From: Flavobacteriaceae bacterium
GTDB taxonomy: Bacteria > Bacteroidota > Bacteroidia > Flavobacteriales > Flavobacteriaceae
Assembly: GCA_023262185.1 (NCBI GenBank)
Contig: JALRDO010000007.1
Location: 23,670 to 87,669 of the forward strand
Direction of reading: 5' to 3'
Length of the DNA: 64,000 nt
Shown here piece after piece: positions 26,899-33,930 of this stretch; the stretch's first letter is position 1, and each line of letters starts with the position of its first letter. The notes below the pieces were generated by a model. That model had not been told where the DNA came from and did not search any database. It saw only the letters and a program-made list of their open reading frames with translations. The position numbers were made by a program, and so were the translations under genes.

Positions 26899-26906
26899 TA
26901 TTTTTG
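26899..26906 (+). promoter_or_regulatory. Promoter -7 box of tRNA-Pro
   Basis: TATTTTTG matches TAnnTTTG and ends 12 nt upstream of the first tRNA base. Confidence 0.6.
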
Positions 26907-26918
26907 GCCCTCTGAACA

Positions 26919-26992
26919 CGGGATGTGGCGCAGTCTGGTAGCGTACACGCATGGGGTGCGTGTGGTCGCTGGTTCGAATCCAGTCATCCCGA
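26919..26992 (+). tRNA. tRNA-Pro (anticodon GGG)
   Basis: 74-nt cloverleaf. The acceptor stem CGGGATG pairs with CATCCCG, with discriminator base A at 26992. D arm with AGTCTGGTA loop; anticodon stem CACGC/GCGTG around loop ATGGGGT, giving anticodon GGG; T arm with TTCGAAT loop. The 5' CGGG start and discriminator A are typical of bacterial tRNA-Pro. CCA is not encoded. The last two bases are also the first two of a 22-bp inverted repeat that flanks the downstream terminator. Confidence 0.95.
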
Positions 26993-27121
26993 CAACAATC
27001 ACCACACTTTCTAAAATCAACGATTTTAGCCCAAGAAAAAAAGACCGCTAGAGCTTGCTCTTAAGCGGTCTTTTTTATTGGGTAAAGCACCGCAGGTGCA
27101 GAAAGTGTGGTGATTGTTGTC
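26991..27121. repeat. 131-bp nested inverted-repeat structure at the tRNA-Pro 3' end
   Basis: Perfect 22-bp inverted repeats at 26991-27012 and 27100-27121. Inside lie three further hairpins: 7-bp arms at 27012-27018/27022-27028 (TAAAATC/GATTTTA), the long terminator hairpin 27030-27082, and GCACC-GCA-GGTGC at 27087-27099. The left arm begins on the last two bases of the tRNA gene. No ORF, transposase or direct target duplication is apparent. It could be a MITE-like insertion or an elaborated terminator; I cannot tell which. Confidence 0.8.
27030..27082. terminator. Bidirectional terminator hairpin after tRNA-Pro
   Basis: Arms AAAAAAGACCGCT (27037-27049) and AGCGGTCTTTTTT (27064-27076) pair perfectly, extended inward by AGAGC/GCTCT and outward by CCCAA/TTGGG. 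The T6 run on the plus strand serves tRNA-Pro, and the A run gives a U tract for transcripts from the serine-hydrolase gene on the minus strand. Confidence 0.85.
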
Positions 27122-27125
27122 TAAC

Positions 27126-27226
27126 TCCCCCAAGGGATCTTTTACCGCTAGGTAAAAGAATCCAGGGGATTGAGATGGGTGATGAGTCCCCCAAGGGATC
27201 TTTTACCGCTAGGTAAAAGAATCCAG
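27126..27226. repeat. Two 40-bp hairpin-forming direct repeats
   Basis: Identical 40-bp copies at 27126-27165 and 27187-27226, period 61 bp, separated by 21 bp of unrelated sequence. Each begins TCCCCCAAGGGATC and contains an inverted repeat CTTTTACC-GCTA-GGTAAAAG flanked by GGAT/ATCC with one bulged A, so each could fold as a hairpin of about 12 bp. The second copy ends 3 bp from the stop codon of the serine-hydrolase gene. Resembles REP-type intergenic repeats; only two copies are in this window. Confidence 0.85.
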
Positions 27227-27229
27227 TGA

Positions 27230-28459
27230 TCACATCCGGACCGCCAAATCCAACAATTGTTCTCGGATATTCAATTCATAAAGCCCTTGTTGGGTTCTGC
27301 TCGGATACACGCGATTGGTTAACAAAATAAACACCAATTCGGTCTCAGGATCTACCCAAAAAGCAGTTCCTGTAAACCCGGTGTGACCGTACGCACTTTC
27401 GCTAATCAAAGCTGAAGGATAAGGGTCATCTGGATCACTTAAATCTGGCTTGTCAAAACCCAGTCCTCTGCGGTTATCTGAATCGGGATACGCCTTTTTG
27501 GTAAACAACTCAACCGTTGAATCGGATAAATAACGCTTTCCATCGATAGTACCCTTTTGTCGAAGCAACTCAGCCACCTTAAAGACCGATAAAGCGTTTC
27601 CGAATAGCCCTGCGTTACCCGAGACACCTCCCATAAGGGCAGCCGCCTCATCGTGAACATAACCCCTCACAAGAGAGCGCCTCATCAAGGTATCGATCTC
27701 TGTGGGTACAATGCGCTCTTTTTCAAATTGATCAGAAGGCTTGTAAAGCAGGCGGTTAGCGCCAAGGGGATGGTAAAAGGTAGTCGCTAAAAAGCGATCA
27801 AATGACATTTGATACTGTGCTTCAATAAGAGATGGAAGCAAGAAAAACCAAAGGCCAGAATAACGGTAAGTACCTACATTCTTTACCGGGGTACGCCTGA
27901 TTCGTTTAAGGATTTTCTTAGGATACTTATGGTGAATAAAAAGTGATTCGTTTAATTGCAAAGGGTATTTTTCAGATAAGGCTGTATTTAAGGTCTTCGT
28001 GCGGTAAGCACCATTCTTCTTAACCACCTTGTACTGGTGGGCGATATACGGAATCCATCCGGCCTGATGTGCCAAAATTTCTCTATACGTAGTCTTTCCT
28101 TTTTTCCCTTTAAGTATCCGAAAATCATCTTTCAAGGGAGCATCTAAGTCAATCCCTTGATCTTCGTACTCCTTCATAAAACTTAAGGTAGAGGCTAAAA
28201 CCTTGGTCATAGAAGCAAGATCATAGAGATCTTCTGAAGAAACCGCCCGTATCGAATCATAGGTGTGATAGCCATAACTCTTGTGATGCAGTATTGTCCC
28301 AGATTTCGCAATCAGCAGCTGCGCACCCGGAAAGGCCTTTTGTGCGATTGCATATTCAACAAGGTCATCGATCTGTTTAGAAATATCAGATTGAGTAAAG
28401 GCAAATGAAGTGGCACCCAGGTTAATAAGTGCGAGCAGTAGTATTCGTGTTTTAAACAT
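27230..28459 (-). CDS. Secreted beta-lactamase-fold serine hydrolase
   Basis: 409 residues with a signal peptide (RILLLALINLGATSFAFTQ). Class C beta-lactamase/DD-peptidase fold: SMTK (SxxK nucleophile motif) near residue 84, YRYSG (YxN-like Tyr motif) near 200, and HTGFTG (KTG-equivalent) near 360, plus FPGAQLLIAKSGTILHHKSYG at the N-terminus. Likely periplasmic esterase or peptidase acting on wall fragments. In some Bacteroidota this domain is fused to GH3 N-acetylglucosaminidases, and MurNAc-recycling genes lie close by here, so a wall-turnover role is a reasonable inference. Followed by two hairpin repeats. Confidence 0.87.
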   Translation of the reverse strand: MFKTRILLLALINLGATSFAFTQSDISKQIDDLVEYAIAQKAFPGAQLLIAKSGTILHHKSYGYHTYDSIRAVSSEDLYDLASMTKVLASTLSFMKEYEDQGIDLDAPLKDDFRILKGKKGKTTYREILAHQAGWIPYIAHQYKVVKKNGAYRTKTLNTALSEKYPLQLNESLFIHHKYPKKILKRIRRTPVKNVGTYRYSGLWFFLLPSLIEAQYQMSFDRFLATTFYHPLGANRLLYKPSDQFEKERIVPTEIDTLMRRSLVRGYVHDEAAALMGGVSGNAGLFGNALSVFKVAELLRQKGTIDGKRYLSDSTVELFTKKAYPDSDNRRGLGFDKPDLSDPDDPYPSALISESAYGHTGFTGTAFWVDPETELVFILLTNRVYPSRTQQGLYELNIREQLLDLAVRM

Positions 28460-28475
28460 TTAATCAAGAATTCAT

Positions 28476-29491
28476 ATGAAAAGTACTAGATTCAAAGAGA
28501 AGTCCGAGTATCTTTCCTCTAAAAGTAGCAGTATGATGTGTTCTTTTCCCTATCGATCTCTTGTTCTTATCTTAGCTTTAGGTTGTTCTAAGGTTGCTTT
28601 CGCTCAAGGGCTGTTTGCGACTCAAGACGCCGCAGTTTCAATAGATACCCTCGGCTACAGCACCGATACTCGTTTAAAAGAGATTAGTGGATTAGTGGTT
28701 TCTCGAATAAATCCAGGAGTATTTTGGGTACACAACGATAGTGGTGATGCTCCTGTGTTGTATGCGTTAAATCAAAGCATGTCTATTCAATCAATGCTCA
28801 CAGTTAACGGCGCCAAACATATCGATTGGGAGGATATAACTCACGCAACCATCGATCAAAAAATTACCTTTTTATAGGGGATATTGGTGACAATCGGGCG
28901 CTTCGTAAGTCGATTACAGTTTACAAAGTCGCAGAGCCTGATCTCACCTCTCAACGACCTAAAGAAATTGATGTGCTTCAATCTATTGAGCTGTTTTATG
29001 AGGATGGAGCACGTGACGCAGAAGCCCTTCTCTATGACACCCAAACCAATGAATTGATCATCGTCACCAAGAGAGATCAAAGGTCAAGAGTGTATGCCGC
29101 TAGCCTAAAGGATACTCAAGGTTCTATAACTGCTGAATTAAAACTTGTAGGAACCCTTCAAATCGAGCCCCTCGCAACAGATATTCCTCAAATGCGCAGC
29201 TACCTGCATTATATTACAGCTGCAGATCAGCACGAAGACGGCAGTGTGGTGATCAAAAATTATTTTAGAACCTGGAGGTATACAAACCCAGAAGGTTTGC
29301 CTCTAAAGCAATTACTAACGCAAAACAAACCACAACAGCTACCTTATCTTTTAGAGCAGCAAGGAGAAGCGATAGGGTTTGGTAGTGATTCAAATACTTA
29401 TTTTACTACTTCAGAATGTGCAGACGACGGAACTTCTCATATTCCGCAACCCCTTTACCGCTATACGCTAAACAGGGTTACGCCTGAATAG
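28476..29491 (+). pseudogene. Secreted beta-propeller-like protein, interrupted by a -1 frameshift
   Basis: Two overlapping frames form one protein. The first (28476-28877) carries a signal peptide (LVLILALGCSKVAFAQ), then VHNDSGDAPVLYALN and HIDWEDITHATIDQ before running out of frame. The second continues NYLFIGDIGDNRALRKSITVYKVAEPD to 29491. The break coincides with an A6 run at 28858-28863; one extra A restores a single frame of about 338 residues. The restored protein resembles a family of uncharacterised secreted Flavobacteriales proteins. It could be a real mutation, a homopolymer sequencing error, or transcriptional slippage. The start could also be the Met at 28533. Its end overlaps the convergent DUF2911 gene by 14 nt. 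Confidence 0.8.
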
Positions 29492-30005
29492 GTAGCGCAA
29501 CAAGGGTATCGCCCCATGCAAAAAATAGGGTGTAACCTGATTCAGTTCTCTCGAAACTGATAGAAAACACCTCAACGGGGTTATCTGTGGGCAACACTTC
29601 AGCACTGAATCGACCAATGTCTTGGGCTTCATCGTAGGCATAGGCCCCCCAAGTATTGAGTTTTCGATTGAGCACAATTGTCCAATTTCGATTAGCAGGA
29701 ATGGTATATAAAGAATAGGTGCCGGCCTCGATGCGCTTACCTTCTATAAGTACGGTTTTGTAAAAGGTAATTTCGGTGGTCTCATTCGCGCCTGTGCGCC
29801 AAATTTTTCCTTTGGGTAAGAGGTCTTTCACCTCTCTTCCTTTAAGTTGAGGGCGTGAATAAATGATTCGGATGTCTGGGTCTGCCACTCGTTCAGGGCG
29901 GGCATAACTAATGTCTAGTGGACTCCGATCAAGATTCGTAAAGTTTTGAGCACTTAGGGGTATGCTAAAACTAATCGATAGCACCAACGCTACAATAGAT
30001 TTCAT
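29478..30005 (-). CDS. DUF2911 family secreted protein
   Basis: 175 residues with signal peptide (VALVLSISFSIPLSAQ). DUF2911 core: DISYARPERVADPDIRIIYSRPQLKGREV, LLPKGKIWRTGANETTEITFYK, EAGTYSLYTIPANRNWTIVLNR and WGAYAYDEAQD. Common in Bacteroidota, function unknown, presumably periplasmic. Single gene; its 3' end overlaps the frameshifted gene. A cydB fragment lies just upstream on the same strand. Confidence 0.87.
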   Translation of the reverse strand: MKSIVALVLSISFSIPLSAQNFTNLDRSPLDISYARPERVADPDIRIIYSRPQLKGREVKDLLPKGKIWRTGANETTEITFYKTVLIEGKRIEAGTYSLYTIPANRNWTIVLNRKLNTWGAYAYDEAQDIGRFSAEVLPTDNPVEVFSISFERTESGYTLFFAWGDTLVALPIQA

Positions 30006-30040
30006 AGTATTGTGTTGATTTTCGGTACTGAATATACAAT

Positions 30041-30157
30041 TTAATAACTGTGTTCGTCTAGCGTAACCTTACCTGCAAAGGTTTTGTAGACGAAATAGGT
30101 ATATCCTAGCACAAGAGGTGTGCCAATCACCGCGATAGTCAACATTATTTTTAAAGC
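30041..30157 (-). pseudogene. Remnant of cydB (cytochrome bd oxidase subunit II), C-terminal ~38 codons only
   Basis: Hand translation of the minus strand from 30157 gives [20 protein letters not shown] followed by [18 protein letters not shown] and a TAA at 30041. This has the form of the last transmembrane helix and tail of CydB (xLKIMxxxAxIxxPxVLxYTxxVYxxFxGKV), ending naturally. Nothing upstream in this frame looks like CydB; instead the sequence is the end of the DUF2490 gene, which terminates in another frame at 30151. The fragment is therefore a likely deletion or recombination scar. An internal ATG at 30145 could in principle express a 34-residue peptide. The match is from memory of the family, without alignment. 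Confidence 0.7.
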
Positions 30158-30816
30158 ACCTTGACGCTTAACCAGCTTTGCAGGGTGTTTAAATGAATAT
30201 TCTCGCCACCTCTTCGAGCCAAAGTATGTCTGTACCCACTTCTAAACATGAGGTGCTCTCCAATTGGAAATTGAACGCCTACAAAGGTCCAGTTTTGATC
30301 AAACCCGTCAAAACTCATATTCTTGGCACGCACAAAATGCTCATTAAAACTTATGGCGTCGAATCTCAAGCCTGCAAATAGTTCTAATGGGGTTGAAAGT
30401 GTGATGCGGTACCGAAGTCTCTGGCTATAGCCTGAAACATTGTGGCGCTGCTCTGTTCTAACCCAATGAAAGAAATTAAGTCGTCCTAGATTGTGATGAA
30501 CACCTACTTGTTCCCAACTATTAAACTCTTCAGATGCAGCACTTGGACCGTCGCTGTAACTTGCATTATACAGGTATGAGATTCCTCCACTAACCTCCAC
30601 ATGTTTAGAAAGCGAAAAGGTAGCCGATGGGCGAAGAATATATTGTCTCGCTTCTTTGAGAAAGTCACCACGCACGAAATGTGTTTCGGCTTGATAAGAC
30701 CATGAAGGATTTATTTTTCCTACTGCGAAAACTGAATTTTGGGTAATAGTTTCTTGTCCGACTGCTAACTCTAGTACTCCTAGAACAGCAATCAGCAGAA
30801 AAACTGCATTTTTCAT
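30151..30816 (-). CDS. DUF2490 family outer-membrane beta-barrel protein
   Basis: 221 residues with signal peptide ([18 protein letters not shown]). Alternating beta-strand pattern rich in aromatic residues: [70 protein letters not shown] and [12 protein letters not shown], consistent with DUF2490 barrels. Function unknown. It lies 4 bp downstream of the rhodanese gene, so the two are probably co-transcribed. Its final codons overlap the cydB remnant, so the natural C-terminus may have been altered by the rearrangement. Confidence 0.82.
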   Translation of the reverse strand: MKNAVFLLIAVLGVLELAVGQETITQNSVFAVGKINPSWSYQAETHFVRGDFLKEARQYILRPSATFSLSKHVEVSGGISYLYNASYSDGPSAASEEFNSWEQVGVHHNLGRLNFFHWVRTEQRHNVSGYSQRLRYRITLSTPLELFAGLRFDAISFNEHFVRAKNMSFDGFDQNWTFVGVQFPIGEHLMFRSGYRHTLARRGGENIHLNTLQSWLSVKVL

Positions 30817-30820
30817 GTGA

Positions 30821-31198
30821 TTATTTTCTATTCAATCCAGAATAGCCCCCCTTGAGGTCGTAAATCTCTTTGAATCCAATGGACTCTAGGTATTTAGCTG
30901 CCTTTTGACTGCGATTACCTGAACGGCAATAGAGATACACAGGCTGAAGAGTATCTTTTTTCTTAAAAAATGACTCAAACTTTTCAGGTTGTAAAAAGTC
31001 TACTTGTTTTGCCCCCTTAAGATGTCCTTGTTTGAATTCCGTTTTTGTGCGCACATCAATAAGCAACACATTTTTTTCTGAGGAGCCTTGAAGAAAAGCT
31101 ATCGAATCTAACCTGCTGAGGGCTGATTCTTGTGCATTTGCGCTAGAACACCATAATCCTAGTAACGCACAGCTGAGCAAGAAAAAAGATCGTATCAT
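30821..31198 (-). CDS. Secreted rhodanese-domain protein
   Basis: 125 residues with signal peptide (SFFLLSCALLGLWCSSANAQ). Single rhodanese domain: NVLLIDVRTKTEFKQGHLKGAKQVDF and the active-site loop YLYCRSGNRSQKAAKYL, Cys near 95, ending YDLKGGYSGLN. Predicted periplasmic sulfurtransferase or thiol carrier. Divergent from trxB across 118 bp and upstream of the DUF2490 gene. Substrate unknown. Confidence 0.9.
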   Translation of the reverse strand: MIRSFFLLSCALLGLWCSSANAQESALSRLDSIAFLQGSSEKNVLLIDVRTKTEFKQGHLKGAKQVDFLQPEKFESFFKKKDTLQPVYLYCRSGNRSQKAAKYLESIGFKEIYDLKGGYSGLNRK

Positions 31199-31316
31199 AG
31201 ATTTGAATTCTTATTTGAATGCGAAGTAAGCACTTTGAATTGGTTAAATATGTGCTCTAAGTTACATAGATTAGCCTTTTAGAATTCTTAAATTCGCTTT
31301 CTGCATTTACAGTACT

Positions 31317-32267
31317 ATGGATAACACTACAGAACACATAAAAACTTTAATTATTGGATCAGGACCTGCGGGCTACACCGCTGCAATTTATGCGGCACGT
31401 GCTGATATGAAACCTGTGGTATACACGGGGATGGAACCTGGAGGTCAATTAACGACTACTACAGAAGTGGATAATTTTCCTGGATATCCAGAGGGCGTCG
31501 ATGGTCCTAGTATGATGGTTCAATTACAGCAACAAGCAGAGCGATTTGGTACCGAAGTGCGCATTGGTCTTGCCACAGCAGTACAATTTGCTGCTGAGCC
31601 AGGAGGACTGCACAAAGTGGTGATTGATGGCGCTAAGCAACTGACGGCAAACACAGTGATTATTGCTACAGGAGCGTCGGCAAAATATCTCGGAATCCCA
31701 AGCGAACAGCGTTTGCGTGGAGGTGGAGTATCTGCTTGTGCCGTGTGTGATGGCTTCTTTTACAAAGGTCAAGAGGTGGCGATAGTAGGAGGAGGAGATA
31801 CAGCAGCTGAAGAAGCCTCATATCTAGCGAATATTTGTTCTAAGGTGACTATGCTTGTTCGCAAGGATCAAATGCGCGCATCAAAAGCGATGCAGCATCG
31901 AGTAGAAAGTATTGAAAACATAGCTATTCGATACAACACTGAAGTTGATGAGGTGCTTGGAGAGCAGGTAGTTGAAGGACTGCGAATGGTTAATAATCAA
32001 ACTGGTGAAAAAGAAGAAATCGCCATCACTGGATTATTTATTGCAATCGGACACAAACCCAATACAGACATTTTCAAAGGGCAACTTGAAATGGATGAGG
32101 TCGGATACATTCAAACCAAAGGGAAATCGACCAAAACGAATCTTCCGGGAGTGTTTGCATGTGGAGATGCTCAGGATAAAGAATACCGTCAGGCCGTTAC
32201 AGCGGCAGGAACGGGATGTATGGCTGCACTAGATGCAGAGCGTTATATGGCAACACTTGAAGTGTAA
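31317..32267 (+). CDS. trxB: Thioredoxin-disulfide reductase
   Basis: NADPH-dependent FAD enzyme that reduces thioredoxin. 316 residues. FAD-binding IIGSGPAGYTAAIYAARA near 12, GGQLTTTTEVDNFPGYPEGVDGP near 41, redox site CAVCDGFFYKG near 141 (the CxxC pair), NADPH-binding VAIVGGGDTAAEEASYL near 156 and VFACGDAQDKEYRQAVTAAGTGC near 280. Complete and canonical. A DUF4442 gene follows 5 nt later. With oxyR nearby, this forms a small redox-related neighbourhood. Confidence 0.97.
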   Translation: MDNTTEHIKTLIIGSGPAGYTAAIYAARADMKPVVYTGMEPGGQLTTTTEVDNFPGYPEGVDGPSMMVQLQQQAERFGTEVRIGLATAVQFAAEPGGLHKVVIDGAKQLTANTVIIATGASAKYLGIPSEQRLRGGGVSACAVCDGFFYKGQEVAIVGGGDTAAEEASYLANICSKVTMLVRKDQMRASKAMQHRVESIENIAIRYNTEVDEVLGEQVVEGLRMVNNQTGEKEEIAITGLFIAIGHKPNTDIFKGQLEMDEVGYIQTKGKSTKTNLPGVFACGDAQDKEYRQAVTAAGTGCMAALDAERYMATLEV

Positions 32268-32272
32268 CTAAA

Positions 32273-32725
32273 GTGTCTTTGACTCGCTTACACCTTTTTC
32301 TCTTTTTTAAACTCCCTAGTGCCTTTTGGAGCGGTGTGCGTGTAAAGAAGTGTACTGAAACCTCTTCTCTGGTTACTGTGAAGCACGGTTGGTTCAATTC
32401 TAATCCGTTCAAATCAATGTTTTGGGCTGTACAAGGAATGGCGGCAGAACTAAGTACTGGGATTCTCATTATGCAAGAAATTAGGCGTTCAAACCATAGA
32501 GTGAGTATGTTGGTTGTTCAGAATAAGGCCAATTTTTCAAAGAAGGCTACGGGTAAGATTCGGTTTCAATGCGAAGCTCAAGACAGCGTTCAGAAAGCGG
32601 TTGCCCAAGCTATTGAGACCAAACAAGGAGTTACGTTTTGGCTGAATAGCCAGGGTTTTGATGAATCGAATGATTGCGTTTCATCTTTTGACTTCCAGTG
32701 GTCTATTAAAGTGAAGAGTTCCTAG
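32273..32725 (+). CDS. DUF4442 (hotdog-fold) protein
   Basis: 150 residues starting with GTG 5 nt after the trxB stop; no upstream ATG in frame. DUF4442-type hotdog features: LPSAFWSGVRVKKC, VTVKHGWFNSNPFKSMFWAVQGMAAELSTGI (substrate-helix region near 37-66), and NKANFSKKATGKIRFQCEA. Related to thioesterase-like proteins, but catalytic residues cannot be assigned. Very likely co-transcribed with trxB. Confidence 0.8.
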   Translation: MSLTRLHLFLFFKLPSAFWSGVRVKKCTETSSLVTVKHGWFNSNPFKSMFWAVQGMAAELSTGILIMQEIRRSNHRVSMLVVQNKANFSKKATGKIRFQCEAQDSVQKAVAQAIETKQGVTFWLNSQGFDESNDCVSSFDFQWSIKVKSS

Positions 32726-32760
32726 AATTTTAACGATCTCTTAGCAGTCTTTTTTTGAAG

Positions 32761-32783
32761 TAGCATTTAAATTTAAAATGCTA
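32761..32783. promoter_or_regulatory. Inverted repeat upstream of the 65-residue gene
   Basis: Perfect 8-bp arms TAGCATTT (32761-32768) and AAATGCTA (32776-32783) around AAATTTA, 25 bp upstream of the small ORF start. AT-rich dyad suitable for a regulator-binding site; no poly-T follows, so a terminator is less likely. It could also serve the preceding trxB/DUF4442 unit. Confidence 0.4.
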
Positions 32784-32807
32784 AAAATGTAGTTCATGAG
32801 AAATAAA

Positions 32808-33005
32808 ATGTTACGATACACCCAATCGATTTTAGAAAAGGTAAGCTTTGATCGTGATTTATTCTTAAAAGAAGTACAGAAGGCCAAGCGAGTTCTTCAA
32901 GCGCACGAATGGTCTGCCTTAGTAGAATGGCTCAGAGATTATGTCAACGACAAGCCTCTCTTAAAGCACGCCTTAATGGCTACACCTGCTTTGATCGCTG
33001 TTTAG
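32808..33005 (+). CDS. Small conserved hypothetical protein
   Basis: 65 residues from the ATG at 32808 (MLRYTQSILEKVSFDRDLF); an ATG at 32796 would add four residues. Predicted helical and charged, with LFLKEVQKAKRVLQAHEWSALVEWLRDYV and a short hydrophobic end. Similar short proteins starting with TxxILEKVSFD occur in Flavobacteriales. No known domain; function unknown. Its 3' end overlaps convergent oxyR by 26 nt. Confidence 0.65.
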   Translation: MLRYTQSILEKVSFDRDLFLKEVQKAKRVLQAHEWSALVEWLRDYVNDKPLLKHALMATPALIAV

Positions 33006-33930
33006 GAGAAATTATTTCAACATCATGAAAGCTAATCGCTCCTCTAATCACGGAGCTGATCACTTCTTTCAGTGCAGTGGTGATTTGAAGTTTTAGTTCG
33101 CTTTTGTGATAAATCAGGCTGATTTCTCGGGCAGGCTCAGGCTTTTCGAAGTGCTTGAGGCGTTTTTCTTGAACCTCTTTAAGTTGCAGCGTGTGTAAAT
33201 AGGGGAGTAGTGTCATACCCATATTCTCGTCTGAGAGCTTGATGAGTGTCTCAAAACTTCCGCTCTCAATTCTAAACTCACTGGGATCTAATTGTTTAGG
33301 TGCTCCACACAGATTGATGACACCATCTCTAAAACAATGTCCGTCTTCAAGCAGTAAAACCTCATCTAAACGTAAATCTTCACTCTTTAAGTTGGTTTGT
33401 GCATTGAGTCTGTGATATTCTGGAATATAGGCCACGAAGGGCTCGTAATAAAGTGGACGCTCTACAATGTCATCAAAACCCAACGGAGTTGCGGCAATAG
33501 CTCCATCGAGTTTTCCTTCTCGCAGATGGACGGCGATTTCTTCAGTGGTCATCTCTTTGATAATGAGTTTAACCTTGGGGTATTTCTTGATAAATGTCGC
33601 CAAAAACATGGGGAGTAGGGTTGGCATAACGGTAGGGATAATTCCCAGATTATAAGGCCCTCCAATAAATCCTTTTTCAACAGAAACGATATCCTTGATA
33701 CGCTCGGCTTCAATTACAACACTTTTGGCCTGCTCCACAATCTTTTCACCCACTGCTGTTAGTTTGATCGGCTTGGTGCCGCGATCAAACAATTTCACAT
33801 TCAGCTCTTCTTCAAGTTTTGCGATCTGCATGCTCAGGGTGGGCTGAGTGACAAAAGACTTTTCTGCAGCTACCGTGAAATTTTGATGCTCAGCAACTGC
33901 GATGAGATAATGAAGTTGGGTGATGGTCAT
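32980..33930 (-). CDS. oxyR: Hydrogen-peroxide-responsive LysR regulator OxyR
   Basis: LysR-type transcription factor. 316 residues. N-terminal winged helix-turn-helix (ITQLHYLIAVAEHQNFTVAA...TQPTLSMQIAKLEEELNVKLFDR, about 3-53) and a C-terminal sensor domain. The redox loop reads HCFRDGVINLCG near 200: two cysteines nine positions apart, as C199 and C208 in E. coli OxyR (CxRDxxxxxC), with the preceding LLLEDGH typical of the family. This supports OxyR over other LysR proteins. Its start overlaps the PaiB-like stop by 4 nt. Confidence 0.92.
   Translation of the reverse strand: MTITQLHYLIAVAEHQNFTVAAEKSFVTQPTLSMQIAKLEEELNVKLFDRGTKPIKLTAVGEKIVEQAKSVVIEAERIKDIVSVEKGFIGGPYNLGIIPTVMPTLLPMFLATFIKKYPKVKLIIKEMTTEEIAVHLREGKLDGAIAATPLGFDDIVERPLYYEPFVAYIPEYHRLNAQTNLKSEDLRLDEVLLLEDGHCFRDGVINLCGAPKQLDPSEFRIESGSFETLIKLSDENMGMTLLPYLHTLQLKEVQEKRLKHFEKPEPAREISLIYHKSELKLQITTALKEVISSVIRGAISFHDVEIISPKQRSKQV

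Noticed and set aside
26991..27121. Integration (att) site or insertion sequence at tRNA-Pro
   Set aside because: No integrase, transposase, duplicated tRNA 3' end or target-site duplication is visible; kept only as a structural finding.
27126..27226. Start of a CRISPR array
   Set aside because: Only two repeats, a 21-bp spacer shorter than usual, strong internal hairpins, and no cas genes in the window.
28858..28863. Programmed -1 ribosomal frameshift at the A6 run
   Set aside because: In the zero frame the codons are CAA AAA ATT, which do not form an X XXY YYZ heptamer, and no downstream pseudoknot is evident; mutation, sequencing error or transcriptional slippage is simpler.
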